Notes: generated by a model not told the origin, from the letters alone. Counted from the stretch's first letter, positions 27,098-35,949 are shown. The stretch is DNA of 51,991 nt from Sulfuritalea sp. (GCF_017302275.1 NZ_JAFLDR010000028.1:1-51991), one strand, 5' to 3'. Numbers and translations: made by a program.

Positions 27098-28726
27098 TCA
27101 TCTTCCGCCGACGGCACTCGGGGTCATGAGCGTTAATGCCACCGCCTCGGCTACCCGGATGCCGTCGACCGCCGCCGACAGGATGCCGCCCGCGTAGCCG
27201 GCGCCTTCGCCGGCCGGAAAGAGGCCGCGCGTGTTGAGGCTCTGGAAGCCTTCGTCGCGGGTGATGCGGATCGGCGACGAAGTGCGGGTTTCGACTCCGG
27301 TCAGCAGGGCGTCCTCCATGGCGAAACCGGCGATTTCGCGAGCGAATGCGGGCAGCGACTCGCGCAGCGCGGCAACCACGTAGTCGGGCAGGCAGCGCGC
27401 CAGGTCGGTGGGCCGGACACCTGGGGTGTAGGAGGGCAGCACCGAGCCCAGGGTGGTCGATGCCCGTCCGGCCAGGAAGTCGCCGACGCGCTGCACCGGA
27501 GCCTTGTAGTCGCCGCCGCCGGCCTCGAAGGCGAGGCGTTCCCAGTGGCGCTGGAAGGCGATGCCGGCCAGCGGGTCGCTGCCGTCACCGGGAAAGTCGG
27601 CGGGAGTGACGCCGACCACGAGCGCGCTGTTGGCGTTGCGCTCGTTGCGCGAATACTGGCTCATGCCGTTGGTGACCACTCCGCCGGGCTCGGAGGTGGC
27701 GGCCACCACCGTGCCGCCGGGACACATGCAGAAACTGTAGGCCGAGCGGCCATTGGCGCAGTGGTGTACCAGCTTGTAGTCGGCCGCGCCGAGCAGCGGG
27801 TTGCCGGCATTCTTTCCGAGGCGGGCGCGGTCGATCAGGGATTGCGGATGCTCGATGCGCAGTCCGATCGAAAACGGCTTCGCCTCGACATGCACGCCGC
27901 GCGCATGGAGCATGGCGAAGGTATCGCGCGCGCTGTGGCCGACCGCCAGCACGACATGGGTGGCCACGAGAAATTCGCCATTGGCCAGGCGCAGGCCGCG
28001 CACCTGGCCATGATCGATGTCGATGTCCTCGACCCGGCTGCCGAAGCGGACTTCGCCGCCCAGCGACTCGATTTCGGCGCGCATGTTCTCGACCATGCCG
28101 ACCAGCTTGAAGGTGCCGATGTGCGGCTTGGCGACGTAGAGGATTTCCGCCGGCGCCCCGGCCTTGACGAATTCCGTGAGCACCTTGCGCCCGCGAAACC
28201 GCGGGTCCTTGATCTGGCTGTAGAGCTTGCCGTCGGAGAAGGTGCCGGCGCCCCCCTCGCCGAACTGCACGTTCGACTCGGAGTTGAGCTGCCCCTTGCG
28301 CCACAGCCCCCAGGTGTCCTGGGTGCGTTCGCGCACCGCCTTGCCGCGCTCCAGGATCAGTGGACGAAAGCCCATCTGCGCCAGGATCAGGCCGGCAAAG
28401 AGGCCGCAGGGCCCGGTGCCGATCACCACCGGACGCGGGGTCGGCGGCGTTGCCGGTGGCGCGGTGACGAAACGGTAGGCGGTGTCCGGCGTCGGTCCGA
28501 CGTGACGGTCGCCACGCAGGCGCGCCAGCACGGATTCTTCGTTGCGCAACTCGATATCGAGGGTGTAGATGAAGGTGATCGCCGAGGGCTTGCGCGCGTC
28601 GTGGCTGCGGCGAAAGATCGAGTAGCCGACCAGGTCGCCATCGGCGATGCCCAAGCGTGCAAGCACGGCCGAGCGCAGGTCGGCGTCGGTGTGGTCAAGG
28701 GGCAGCTTGAGTTCGGTCAGGCGCAT
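27098..28726 (-). CDS. FAD-dependent oxidoreductase (COG2509-like)
   Basis: A 542-aa cytoplasmic flavoprotein. An N-terminal domain (about residues 1-95) precedes the Rossmann FAD site PVVIGTGPCGLFAGLILAQMG. FGEGGAGTFSDGKLYSQIKD and the C-terminal GLFPAGEGAGYAGGILSAAVDGI are characteristic of this large, poorly characterised dehydrogenase family. The substrate is unknown. It converges with hoxV and appears to be an ordinary chromosomal gene unrelated to hydrogenase. Confidence 0.88.
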   Translation of the reverse strand: MRLTELKLPLDHTDADLRSAVLARLGIADGDLVGYSIFRRSHDARKPSAITFIYTLDIELRNEESVLARLRGDRHVGPTPDTAYRFVTAPPATPPTPRPVVIGTGPCGLFAGLILAQMGFRPLILERGKAVRERTQDTWGLWRKGQLNSESNVQFGEGGAGTFSDGKLYSQIKDPRFRGRKVLTEFVKAGAPAEILYVAKPHIGTFKLVGMVENMRAEIESLGGEVRFGSRVEDIDIDHGQVRGLRLANGEFLVATHVVLAVGHSARDTFAMLHARGVHVEAKPFSIGLRIEHPQSLIDRARLGKNAGNPLLGAADYKLVHHCANGRSAYSFCMCPGGTVVAATSEPGGVVTNGMSQYSRNERNANSALVVGVTPADFPGDGSDPLAGIAFQRHWERLAFEAGGGDYKAPVQRVGDFLAGRASTTLGSVLPSYTPGVRPTDLARCLPDYVVAALRESLPAFAREIAGFAMEDALLTGVETRTSSPIRITRDEGFQSLNTRGLFPAGEGAGYAGGILSAAVDGIRVAEAVALTLMTPSAVGGR

Positions 28727-29046
28727 GGCGTGGTCGCCACGGTCGGCGGCTAAATCGACATTCTATCCATGACGCCGGGCGGCTACGCCGGCGATCCGGG
28801 TTGCGAGCTTTGGCCGGGTGAGGTCGCAGCCGGCATTTTCATGGATAACCGGATCGTCTGTCCCTGACCGAGCTCGAATACTCGCCGGCACCGTTCCCGT
28901 GGAAGGCTTCGTGATCGCCGGAAACCCCGAATCCGCAGACGCTTCGACCACGCACCGACTCAGTGTCATTGCCGGGCTCGCGATCGTCTCGCTCGCCGTG
29001 CCGGACGCTGCCTGACGTGCCGCGCCGGCAATAGTCGGCGCTGGCG
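28727..29046. other. Intergenic stretch without a recognisable gene
   Basis: About 320 bp between the FAD oxidoreductase start and the yhhN end. Frames on both strands give Arg/Ser-rich shadow peptides with no family likeness. It contains interspersed motif copy 7 at its right end. The promoter for the FAD gene must lie at the left end, but no clear box was seen. Confidence 0.6.
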
Positions 29047-29054
29047 CTACGGCA
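29031..29054 (+). repeat. Interspersed motif copy 7 (intergenic)
   Basis: ATAGTCGGCGCTGGC, GC, then TACGGCA. An intergenic copy immediately downstream of the minus-strand yhhN gene. Confidence 0.65.
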
Positions 29055-29706
29055 CTCTGGCGTTCCGATCCACGCCGCGCCGGATCGCAGCCGCGGCAAT
29101 CAGCGCCTGGGCCATCCAGTAAGTGACGATGATGACGAAGGCTGCGGCGGGAAGCGATTGGTGGAAGCGGTGGATGCCGATCAGGAAATCCGACAGCCCG
29201 AACAGCAGCGCTCCGGCAAGGGCACTCCAGCGTGCGAGGATATCGCCATCCGGCTCCAGCGCACAGGCGGCGGCGCGCCAGATCATGGCGCCGATCGCCA
29301 CCACGTAGATCGCCAGCGGCACGGCAAGCGCGCCGGCGCCTGGCAGCATCAGGCCCAAGCCGATGGCGCAGAACAGCGTCACCGGAACCAGCAGCGCCAG
29401 TGCCGGTTCGCGGTTCCAGCGCAGGAAGGCGGTGATGTACAGGCCATGGCCGATGGCGAAGGCGATCATGCCGGGCAGGAAGGCGTTGGGCAGCGCGAGG
29501 CAGGTATCGCCGACGGCGCCGAAGAACAGGCCCCAGGCGATCAGGCGGCCGGCGCGTGGTTCGCCCGATTGCCACACCGCGAGCCCGAGGACCAGCACCG
29601 GCCATGGCTTGGTCAGCAGTTTGAGCCAGAACATGTCGAGCGCAAGGCCGACCAGATACAGGCAAGCCGCCAGCGTGCCGACGACGACGAGCAGGACGGC
29701 TTTCAT
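29047..29706 (-). CDS. YhhN family membrane protein
   Basis: A 219-aa inner-membrane protein with about eight hydrophobic helices. The motifs GLFFGAVGDTCLALPNAF, FAIGHGLYITAF and SDFLIGIHRF fit the YhhN/TMEM86 family. Animal members are lysoplasmalogenases; the bacterial role is largely undefined. It lies 16 bp downstream of the DUF2189 gene on the same strand, so it is probably co-transcribed with it. The 3' end touches interspersed motif copy 7. Confidence 0.85.
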   Translation of the reverse strand: MKAVLLVVVGTLAACLYLVGLALDMFWLKLLTKPWPVLVLGLAVWQSGEPRAGRLIAWGLFFGAVGDTCLALPNAFLPGMIAFAIGHGLYITAFLRWNREPALALLVPVTLFCAIGLGLMLPGAGALAVPLAIYVVAIGAMIWRAAACALEPDGDILARWSALAGALLFGLSDFLIGIHRFHQSLPAAAFVIIVTYWMAQALIAAAAIRRGVDRNARVP

Positions 29707-29722
29707 TTCGCCGCGACGGGGA

Positions 29723-30487
29723 TCATGCCGGTTCGATCAATGCCCGGTAGGCATGCCATGTGGCATGGCCGACCAGCGGCATGGTGACGACCAGGCCGGC
29801 CAGCGCGGTGGCGATGCCGATTGCGGTAAGGAACACGATCAGCGCGCCCCAGACCAGCATCACGGGCAGGTTGCGCACCAGCGCGAGGAAGCTGCCCAGC
29901 ATCGCCGTGACGGTGTCCTGGTTGCGATCCAGCATCATGGGGATCGAGACCACCGAAAACGCGAACACCAGACCCGCAAAAAAACCGCCGACGGCGACAT
30001 AGGCGAGCAGGAACTCGATATTGTCGAATTTCGATATCTGGGCGATGAAACTTTCCAGGGTCGGCATGCCGCCATGGTAGAACAGCGCGAACATCACCAG
30101 CGAGGCGCGCGCCCAGACCAGGTAGATGACGATCAGGATCAGGGAATAGATGCCCATGCCGGCGAGGTTCCTGCGCCAGATCGTAAGGGTCGGCAGCAGG
30201 TCGGGCGCTTCACCCGCCTCGCGCCGGCGCGAGAGTTCGTACAGGCCGATGGCGAAGAAGGGGCCGACCAGCATGAAGCCGGTGGTGATGGCCGTCACCA
30301 GTTGCACGGCATGGCGGAAAGCCAGCCAGAGCAGGGCGCCACCCAGCGCAAAGGAAACGCCGTAGAACAGGCTGGCGATGCCGCAGGCCCGGAGGTCTTC
30401 GGCGCCGCGGCGCAGCCACTCGAAGGGTGCCGACAGCGGCAAGCCGCTGCGGACCACGGGAAAGGGGGCGTGCTGCGGCGTGTTCAA
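29723..30487 (-). CDS. DUF2189 membrane protein
   Basis: A 254-aa polytopic protein with about six hydrophobic segments (SLFYGVSFALGGALLWLAF, LLAYVAVGGFFAGLVFAFSV, LVWGALIVFLTAIGIATAL). GPFFAIGLYELSRRREAGE and VTMPLVGHATWHAYRALI are typical of the DUF2189 family, of unknown function. Its start overlaps the stop of the upstream hydrolase gene by 4 bp. Confidence 0.85.
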   Translation of the reverse strand: MNTPQHAPFPVVRSGLPLSAPFEWLRRGAEDLRACGIASLFYGVSFALGGALLWLAFRHAVQLVTAITTGFMLVGPFFAIGLYELSRRREAGEAPDLLPTLTIWRRNLAGMGIYSLILIVIYLVWARASLVMFALFYHGGMPTLESFIAQISKFDNIEFLLAYVAVGGFFAGLVFAFSVVSIPMMLDRNQDTVTAMLGSFLALVRNLPVMLVWGALIVFLTAIGIATALAGLVVTMPLVGHATWHAYRALIEPA

Positions 30488-31287
30488 GCGGCGATGAAGG
30501 AACGCAGGGCATCGAGCATGGCGTCGGGCTGCTCCGAGATGACGTGGCCGGCGCCTTCGAGGCTGACCGTGCGCACGTCACGCAGCGCGGCGGCCAGCCT
30601 GGCCGCCGCCTTGGGATGGGTCATCATGTCCCGGCTGCCGCTGATGATCAGGACCGGGCAGGCAACCTCCGCCGCTGCCGCCATGCCGTGCCCATAGGCA
30701 TTGCAGGCCGCCAGGTCGTTGTGCAGCACGCCGGGCTTCTGGCGCTCGGCCAGGCGCAGCGCCGCGCCGAAATGCCAGATTCCCGGCACGGCGTAACCGC
30801 CCATGGCGGCACGCGGTGAATGCGACCAGGTGTTGATCATGGAAATCGCCCTGGGTTCGTCGTTCTTCGCCGCGTCGAGCAGGGCCTCCGACACCGGCAT
30901 CGGTACCGCGGTGCCGAACAGCGCGATGCGCGCGATGCGCGCCGGGTGGCGTGCGGCGCATTCGAGGGCGGCCAGCGAGCCCATGCTGTGGCCGACCAGC
31001 GCCACGGTTTTCACCGTGTCGCCAGCGCCGACTTCTTCGAGCAGCAATTCGATCCAGTCCGCGATGTCCTCGATCGACGGTAGCGGCTTGCCCTTGCTGC
31101 GGCCGTGGCCGGGCAGGTCGACGGCCAGCACGCCGAAGCCATGGTGGGCGAACCAGCGGCTTTGCAGCAGCCAGACGCTATGGTCGTTCTGCGCGCCGTG
31201 GATGAAGACGACGGTCGGCAGTGATGCGTCGAACGCCTTGCCGCCGGTGTAGGCGTAGGCCGGCTGGCCGTTGATCTCGAGTTCCAT
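30484..31287 (-). CDS. Alpha/beta hydrolase
   Basis: A 267-aa alpha/beta-hydrolase-fold enzyme. The nucleophile elbow is GHSMGS (Ser). The acid is in ISGSRDMMT (Asp) and the catalytic His in LEGAGHVISEQP. The oxyanion motif is VFIHGAQND. Esterase or lactonase activity is likely and the substrate is unknown. The EVGAGDTVKT stretch just before the nucleophile strand is encoded by an interspersed motif copy. The gene is coupled to the DUF2189 gene downstream. Confidence 0.88.
   Translation of the reverse strand: MELEINGQPAYAYTGGKAFDASLPTVVFIHGAQNDHSVWLLQSRWFAHHGFGVLAVDLPGHGRSKGKPLPSIEDIADWIELLLEEVGAGDTVKTVALVGHSMGSLAALECAARHPARIARIALFGTAVPMPVSEALLDAAKNDEPRAISMINTWSHSPRAAMGGYAVPGIWHFGAALRLAERQKPGVLHNDLAACNAYGHGMAAAAEVACPVLIISGSRDMMTHPKAAARLAAALRDVRTVSLEGAGHVISEQPDAMLDALRSFIAA
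31011..31037 (-). repeat. Interspersed motif copy 8 (sense in hydrolase gene)
   Basis: Minus strand: AAGAAGTCGGCGCTGGC, GA, CACGGTGA; read as EVGAGDTVK. It shares the reading frame of the hypB, hypC and hoxV copies. Confidence 0.65.
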
Positions 31288-31300
31288 GTCAGGCCCGCAT

Positions 31301-32584
31301 CTAAGCTTTGAGGGCGGCAGCGAGGCCGCGGTTCAGGTCTTCGATCAGGTCGCCGGCATCCTCCAGCCCGATCGAAAGGCGGATGGTGCCCGGATGGATG
31401 CCGGCGGCGACCAATGCGTCATCGGACATGCGGAAGTGCGTGGTCGATGCTGGATGGATCACCAGGGACTTGGCATCGCCGACGTTGGCCAGGTGCGAAA
31501 ACACCCGCAAGGCCTCGATGAACTTGCGGCCGGCGGCGCGACCGCCCTTGAGGTTGAAGCTGAATACCGATCCCGCGCCGCGCGGCAGCAGCTTTTGCGC
31601 CAGTGCGTGGTCCGGGTGGCTTTCGAGTTCCGGGTAGGCTATCGGGCCGACGGCTTCACTCTTGACGAGATGGGCGACGGCCTGCCGGGTATTGGCGACG
31701 TGGCGCTCCATGCGCAGCGGCAGGGTTTCGACGCCCTGCAGCAACTGGAAGGCGGTCATCGGGCTCATGCAGGCGCCGAAGTCGCGCAGGCCCTCGCGCC
31801 GAGCGCGTAGCAGGAACGCGGCGATCGGGGATTCCTCGCTGAAATCCATGCCGTGAAAACCCGCGTAGGGTTCGGTCAGGGTCGGAAATTTTCCCGATCT
31901 GTCCCAGTCGAAGGTGCCGCCATCGACCAAGAGGCCGCCGATGGCGACGCCGTGGCCGCCGAGGAACTTGGTGGCGGAGTGGAAGATCAGGTCGGCGCCG
32001 TGATCGAAGGGGCGCATCAGCCAGGGCGTGGTGAAGGTGCTGTCCACCATCAGTGGCAGGCCGTGTTCGTGGGCCAATGCCGATACGGCTGGGACATCCA
32101 GTACGTCGAGGCCGGGATTGCCCAGCGTCTCGCCGAACAGCAGCCGCGTTTCCGGGCGGATCGCGGCGCGCCACGCATCGAGGTCGCGCGGGTCGACGAA
32201 GGTGGTCTGGATGCCGAAGCGGGGCAGGGTGAAATCGAGCAGGTTGTGCGAGCCGCCATAAAGGGAGCGGCTGGCGACGATGTGGGCACCGGCGCCCATC
32301 AGCGTGGCGATGGCCAGGTGCAGCGCCGCCTGCCCCGATGCCACGGCGATCGCGCCGACACCGCCCTCCAGCGCGGCGATGCGCTCTTCGAGCACCGCGT
32401 TGGTCGGATTCGAGATGCGCGAATAGACGTGGCCGGCGCGTTCCATGTTGAACAGCGCGGCGGCCTGGTCCGAATCCTTGAAGACGAAGGAGGTGGTCAG
32501 GTAGATCGGCGTGGCCCGCGCGCCGAAGCGCTCGTCCGGCACTTGCCCCGCGTGCAGGGCGAGAGTGTCAAAGTTGTAGGTCAT
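31301..32584 (-). CDS. metY: O-acetylhomoserine sulfhydrylase MetY
   Basis: A 427-aa PLP-dependent Cys/Met-metabolism enzyme. It converts O-acetylhomoserine and sulfide to homocysteine, or uses methanethiol. The start YNFDTLALHAGQVPDE is typical. PLP-site features include YSRISNPTN, SGQAALHLA, VDSTFTTPWLMRPFDHGADL and the Schiff-base lysine in FHSATKFLGGHG. The length matches MetY. Followed by the alpha/beta hydrolase gene 13 bp downstream, which may share its transcript. Confidence 0.93.
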   Translation of the reverse strand: MTYNFDTLALHAGQVPDERFGARATPIYLTTSFVFKDSDQAAALFNMERAGHVYSRISNPTNAVLEERIAALEGGVGAIAVASGQAALHLAIATLMGAGAHIVASRSLYGGSHNLLDFTLPRFGIQTTFVDPRDLDAWRAAIRPETRLLFGETLGNPGLDVLDVPAVSALAHEHGLPLMVDSTFTTPWLMRPFDHGADLIFHSATKFLGGHGVAIGGLLVDGGTFDWDRSGKFPTLTEPYAGFHGMDFSEESPIAAFLLRARREGLRDFGACMSPMTAFQLLQGVETLPLRMERHVANTRQAVAHLVKSEAVGPIAYPELESHPDHALAQKLLPRGAGSVFSFNLKGGRAAGRKFIEALRVFSHLANVGDAKSLVIHPASTTHFRMSDDALVAAGIHPGTIRLSIGLEDAGDLIEDLNRGLAAALKA

Positions 32585-32593
32585 GCCAAAGGC

Positions 32594-32812
32594 CTATGCA
32601 TATTCATCGGGATCCAGCAGGCGCTCAAGTGCCGAGATGCGGTCCTTGATCATCAGCTTGCGCTTTTTCAGGCGCCGCACCAAAAGGTCGTCGTCGGGTG
32701 GCGTCGCCGTCAGCCGTTCGATCGCCTCGTCGAGGTCCCGATGCTCGACGCGCAGTTCTACAAGGCTTTCCCGCAGGGCTTCGGGTGTCTCCGGCGCGTC
32801 GTTGGCGGCCAT
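32594..32812 (-). CDS. YdcH/DUF465 small protein
   Basis: A 72-aa helical protein of the DUF465 (YdcH) family. VELRVEHRDLDEAIERL and RRLKKRKLMIKDRISALE are recognisable. It probably forms a coiled coil. The function is unknown. It lies 9 bp upstream of metY on the same strand. Confidence 0.82.
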   Translation of the reverse strand: MAANDAPETPEALRESLVELRVEHRDLDEAIERLTATPPDDDLLVRRLKKRKLMIKDRISALERLLDPDEYA

Positions 32813-32828
32813 CGCGTCAGGGTCCGGG

Positions 32829-33260
32829 TCAACTGGCGATGTACTGTTCCAGTTGCCGGATCAGGAAGGCCTGCTCGGAAATGGTTTCCTTGACCAGGTC
32901 GCCGATCGATACCATGCCGACGAGCCGCTTGCCGCCATCGAGCACGGGCAGGTGGCGAAAGTGCTTCTCGGTCATCAGCGCCATGGCCTGTGCGACGGTA
33001 TGCTCGGGCAGGGCATGCAGCACTTTCTCGGTCATGATTTCCTTGACCGACAATTCCTTGGAAGACTTGCCGAGCAGGATCACCTTGCGCGCATAGTCGC
33101 GTTCGCTGAAGATGCCGACGAGTTCGTCATCACGCATCACCAGGAGGGCGCCGACGTCGTGCCTGGCCATGAGTTCGAGGGCCGTGAATACCGAATCGTC
33201 CGGGCCTACCGACAGCGGTGTACGCGGTTTCTCGCCGAGCAGTTGTTTCAGGGTTTTCAT
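32829..33260 (-). CDS. CBS-pair domain protein
   Basis: A 143-aa protein made of two CBS motifs (about residues 12-65 and 80-130), for example GALLVMRDDELVGIFSERDYARKV and FRHLPVLDGGKRLVGMVSIGDLVK. Such single-pair proteins bind adenine nucleotides and regulate partners. No catalytic domain is present. The 150-bp gap upstream contains the palindrome GGCCGGTGACCGGCC near 33286 and no gene. Confidence 0.88.
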   Translation of the reverse strand: MKTLKQLLGEKPRTPLSVGPDDSVFTALELMARHDVGALLVMRDDELVGIFSERDYARKVILLGKSSKELSVKEIMTEKVLHALPEHTVAQAMALMTEKHFRHLPVLDGGKRLVGMVSIGDLVKETISEQAFLIRQLEQYIAS

Positions 33261-33412
33261 GGTGTTTCATCCTCTCGCGTCGGGTGGCCGGTGACCGGCC
33301 GGTTGTTGTCTGTGGCGGCTGCCGGTGCGCAGCACCGTGGTGCGGCTATTTTGCAGCAGTTTGCGTGCTTGGTGTGGTCCGCATCGGGCAATGATCCCCC
33401 ACCGTCACGGCC

Positions 33413-34054
33413 TCATTCGGCGAGGCCGTGTTCGAGCCCGTAGCGGATAAGCTCGGCGGTGCTTTTCAGGCCCATCTTTTCCAGAAGGCGCGCGCGATAA
33501 GTACTGACGGTAGCGACGCCGAGGTTGAGCGCTTCGGCGATCTGCGTCAGCGTCTTGCCACCCGCGATCAAGACCAGTACCTGATATTCGCGATCGGTGA
33601 TGCGCTCGTGAGGCGACTTGTCGGAACTGTCGGAGATGGCGTCGGCCAACTGCTGGGCAACGGCCGGGCTGAGGTACTTCTTCCCGGCGGCGACCTGGCG
33701 GATCGCGGTGACCAGCAACTCGGGCGCGCTTTGTTTGGTCAGGTAGCCGGAGGCGCCTGCCTTCAGGGCGCGCACCGCGTATTGCTCTTCCGGATGCATG
33801 CTGAGTATCAGGACCGGCAGCCGCGGAAACTCCTTCTTGAGCTGCTTCAGCGTATCTATGCCGTTGCGGTTTGGCATCGAAACGTCGAGCAGGAACACAT
33901 CCCAGGGTTGTTGCCGCGCCAGGTTCAGTGCCTCGACGCCATCGTCGGCTTCGCCCGTCACCAGGAGGTCTTCCGTATCGGAAAGGATCTGCTTGAGACC
34001 CTGCCGCACAATGGCGTGGTCATCGGCAATCAGGACGTGGATCTTGTCGGCCAT
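33413..34054 (-). CDS. NarL/FixJ-type response regulator
   Basis: A 213-aa regulator. The receiver domain carries the phospho-acceptor in VFLLDVSMPN (about Asp57). The C-terminal LuxR-type helix-turn-helix (about 148-205) reads ITDREYQVLVLIAGGKTLTQIAEALNLGVATVSTYRARLLEKM. It lies 47 bp downstream of a HisKA_3 kinase gene and forms a two-component pair with it. The target genes are unknown. Confidence 0.92.
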   Translation of the reverse strand: MADKIHVLIADDHAIVRQGLKQILSDTEDLLVTGEADDGVEALNLARQQPWDVFLLDVSMPNRNGIDTLKQLKKEFPRLPVLILSMHPEEQYAVRALKAGASGYLTKQSAPELLVTAIRQVAAGKKYLSPAVAQQLADAISDSSDKSPHERITDREYQVLVLIAGGKTLTQIAEALNLGVATVSTYRARLLEKMGLKSTAELIRYGLEHGLAE

Positions 34055-34101
34055 GGTCAGGAAGCTTGGTTTCTCGGTGAAGGCACGGCGTCAGGCCATG
34101 A

Positions 34102-35628
34102 CTAGAACAGGTTGCGTTGCACGTCTTCTTCGCCCGGGGTTTCGACGCCGCGACGTTCCGGGACACGCAGGATGATATGGGTGCCACCATGCTCCGCCGG
34201 CCTGATGGAAAAGTCGCCGGCCAGGCTCAGAACCCGCTCCCGAATCCCGCGCAGGCCAAAGGATCTGGGCTTCTGCATGTCCTGCTCGGAAATCCCGCGT
34301 CCGTTGTCCCGAATCTCGAGCAGGATGTTACCGCGTTCGCGCCGCAAGCGCATCACGACCAGGGAAGCATGAGCATGCTTGGCGACATTGGTCAGTGCCT
34401 CCTGCGCGATCCGGAACAGCGCCAGCGACGTGTCCGGGTCGGGTTCGATGGCGTCTTCGTCGCATTGCACGCGGCAGGGAATCGCGAAGCGCTGGGTGAA
34501 GTCCTCGGCCTGGCATTCGATGGCGGCCGGCAGGCCGAATTCCTTCAGTATTCCCGGGCGCAGTTCGCGAGCCACGCGACTGGCCGTGCTCATCGCCTGG
34601 TCGAGCAGGTTTTCGATCGAATGGGCCTTTTCGCGCAGGCGTTCGGCGCCTTCGGGCAGCTTGCTTGCCAGCTGCGCCGCCTCGATCTTGAGGAAGACCA
34701 GAATGGATCCAAGTTCGTCGTGGATGTCGCGCGAGATCCGTTCCCGCTCCTCTTCCTTGGCGGCTTCGAGGTGGGTGGAAAGCTCGGCAAGCTGCTGGCG
34801 CGAGCCACGCAACTCGGCCTCGCTTTCCTTGCTTTCGGTGATGTTGCTGGCAATGCCGCGCCATTCCACCACTCCGGAATCGAAACGATGCGGCGTGGAC
34901 CTCAGATTGATCCATTTCTGCCGGCTGCGGCCCCGCGTGTGGCCCTCCCAATTGAGCAGCGTTCCGCGCGCGGCCGATTCGCGCAAGGCCTCTTCCAGGC
35001 TCCGGCGCTTTTCGGCATCGAAAGCGTCGAACAGTTTGTCGGCGGAAGTCAGAAGGTGTTGCTGCTTGAAGCCGAAGAGCTTTTGGCAGCCCTCGCTGAC
35101 GAACAGGAAGCGATATCCGCCCTCCGCACATCGTCGCAAATGGAACAGCATGCCTGGCAAGTTGGAAGCCAGCGCGTCGAAGCGCGCCTGGCTTTCATTG
35201 AGCATTTCCAGTGCGGCCCGATGGTCGGCACGATGGCGCGCTTCGCGCACCTCGCGCTCTACCGCGGGAATCAGGCGTTCCAGGCGATCCGCCTCGATCA
35301 CGTCGCGCGCACCCGCTTTCATCGCCGGCTGCAACGGACAATCGTCGCCGGGGCCGGCGACCAGGATCAGGGGCAGGTCCACGCCGCTCGACTCGATTTC
35401 GCGCAGCGCCGCGTGCAAGGAAAAGGTCGGCGGTCCGGGCAGGTAGAGGGCCGCGTCCCAGAGTTGCTCGCTTAGCGCGTTGAGCAATTCCGCCGCGCTG
35501 CCGACGCGATGCAATTCGCCGCTTCTGCCCGCCGCGGCGAGCACCGGCGGCAGGTGTGCCGCCGCGTCGTCGTTGTCGGCAATGATCAGCAAGTTCAGGG
35601 GCTGTCGGGAGTGCGAAGGAGTCATCAT
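34102..35628 (-). CDS. NarX-like histidine kinase with pseudo-receiver and PAS
   Basis: A 508-aa soluble kinase. The N-terminal receiver-like domain (about 12-125) has no phospho-acceptor Asp at the expected strand end (AALYLPGPP), so it is a pseudo-receiver. A PAS domain follows (about 145-270). The HisKA_3 box is RERISRDIHDELGSIL. The HATPase domain shows IAQEALTNVAKHA, DNGRGI and FGLRGIRERV. Its partner is the NarL-type regulator immediately downstream. There are no membrane helices, so the signal is cytoplasmic. Confidence 0.9.
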   Translation of the reverse strand: MMTPSHSRQPLNLLIIADNDDAAAHLPPVLAAAGRSGELHRVGSAAELLNALSEQLWDAALYLPGPPTFSLHAALREIESSGVDLPLILVAGPGDDCPLQPAMKAGARDVIEADRLERLIPAVEREVREARHRADHRAALEMLNESQARFDALASNLPGMLFHLRRCAEGGYRFLFVSEGCQKLFGFKQQHLLTSADKLFDAFDAEKRRSLEEALRESAARGTLLNWEGHTRGRSRQKWINLRSTPHRFDSGVVEWRGIASNITESKESEAELRGSRQQLAELSTHLEAAKEEERERISRDIHDELGSILVFLKIEAAQLASKLPEGAERLREKAHSIENLLDQAMSTASRVARELRPGILKEFGLPAAIECQAEDFTQRFAIPCRVQCDEDAIEPDPDTSLALFRIAQEALTNVAKHAHASLVVMRLRRERGNILLEIRDNGRGISEQDMQKPRSFGLRGIRERVLSLAGDFSIRPAEHGGTHIILRVPERRGVETPGEEDVQRNLF

Positions 35629-35678
35629 GGACGACGGCGGATGGGGTGGTGGCGGAGTTTAATGCGGATCGGCTCCGC

Positions 35679-35684
35679 TATAAT
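35679..35684 (+). promoter_or_regulatory. -10 box of the tRNA-Thr promoter
   Basis: A perfect TATAAT ends 9 bp before the first tRNA base. The -35 region is weak (TTTAAT at 35658-35663, with short spacing). Confidence 0.55.
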
Positions 35685-35693
35685 TCGGCCCGA

Positions 35694-35769
35694 GCCGGCA
35701 TAGCTCAGATGGTAGAGCAACCGCCTTGTAAGCGGTAGGTCACCAGTTCGATTCCGGTTGCCGGCACCA
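35694..35769 (+). tRNA. thrT: tRNA-Thr (anticodon TGT)
   Basis: A 76-nt cloverleaf with encoded CCA. The acceptor GCCGGCA pairs with TGCCGGC. The D-loop contains AGCTCAGATGGTAGAGCA. The anticodon stem ACCGC/GCGGT frames loop CTTGTAA, giving anticodon TGT. The T-arm contains GGTTCGATTCC-like sequence (AGTTCGATTCC). The gene is complete and marks the last clearly ancestral feature before the island. Confidence 0.95.
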
Positions 35770-35774
35770 GTCAA

Positions 35775-35798
35775 AGCGCCTCCCGAACGGGAGGCGCT
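35775..35798 (+). terminator. Rho-independent terminator after tRNA-Thr
   Basis: AGCGCCTCCCG and CGGGAGGCGCT form an 11-bp stem with an AA tip, followed by TGTGTCTT. It begins 6 bp after the tRNA. Confidence 0.8.
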
Positions 35799-35821
35799 GT
35801 GTCTTCATGGAATCTGGGTCG

Positions 35822-35850
35822 AAAAAAAGGACCGGAGGTGAATCCGGTCC
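35822..35850 (-). terminator. Minus-strand terminator, possibly the original ssrA terminator
   Basis: Read on the minus strand, GGACCGGA and TCCGGTCC (35850-35843 / 35836-35829) form an 8-bp stem followed by seven T. No minus-strand gene lies just upstream of it now. If the island inserted at the 3' end of ssrA, this would be the terminator that tmRNA used before the insertion. Confidence 0.6.
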
Positions 35851-35852
35851 CG

Positions 35853-35868
35853 ATTAAGTGGGGCGGCG
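35853..35868. other. Candidate left attachment site of the island (degenerate)
   Basis: ATTAAGTGGGGCGGCG resembles the sequence at the ssrA 3' end (ATTAAATGGTGGAGGCGGCG, 49600-49619), with a gap of four bases and one substitution. It lies just inside the minus-strand terminator and 62 bp from GTTACCCC repeats that also occur near the right end. The match is short and imperfect. Confidence 0.3.
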
Positions 35869-35929
35869 TCAACCGAATAGCTCGCCGAAAGCCATATGAA
35901 TAGGCGTTCTACGCTTTTCTATTCTGCGA

Positions 35930-35949
35930 GTTACCCCCATAGTTACCCC
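35930..35949 (+). repeat. GTTACCCC arm-type repeats, left end
   Basis: Two direct GTTACCCC boxes at 35930-35937 and 35942-35949, start-to-start 12 bp. The same octamer occurs three times in the same orientation, plus once inverted, between the integrase gene and ssrA. This suggests integrase arm-binding sites at both island ends. Confidence 0.5.

Noticed and set aside
35853-35868. A clean attL duplication of the ssrA 3' end
   Set aside because: Only an imperfect, gapped match was found, so it is kept as a low-confidence candidate and not as a proven attachment site.
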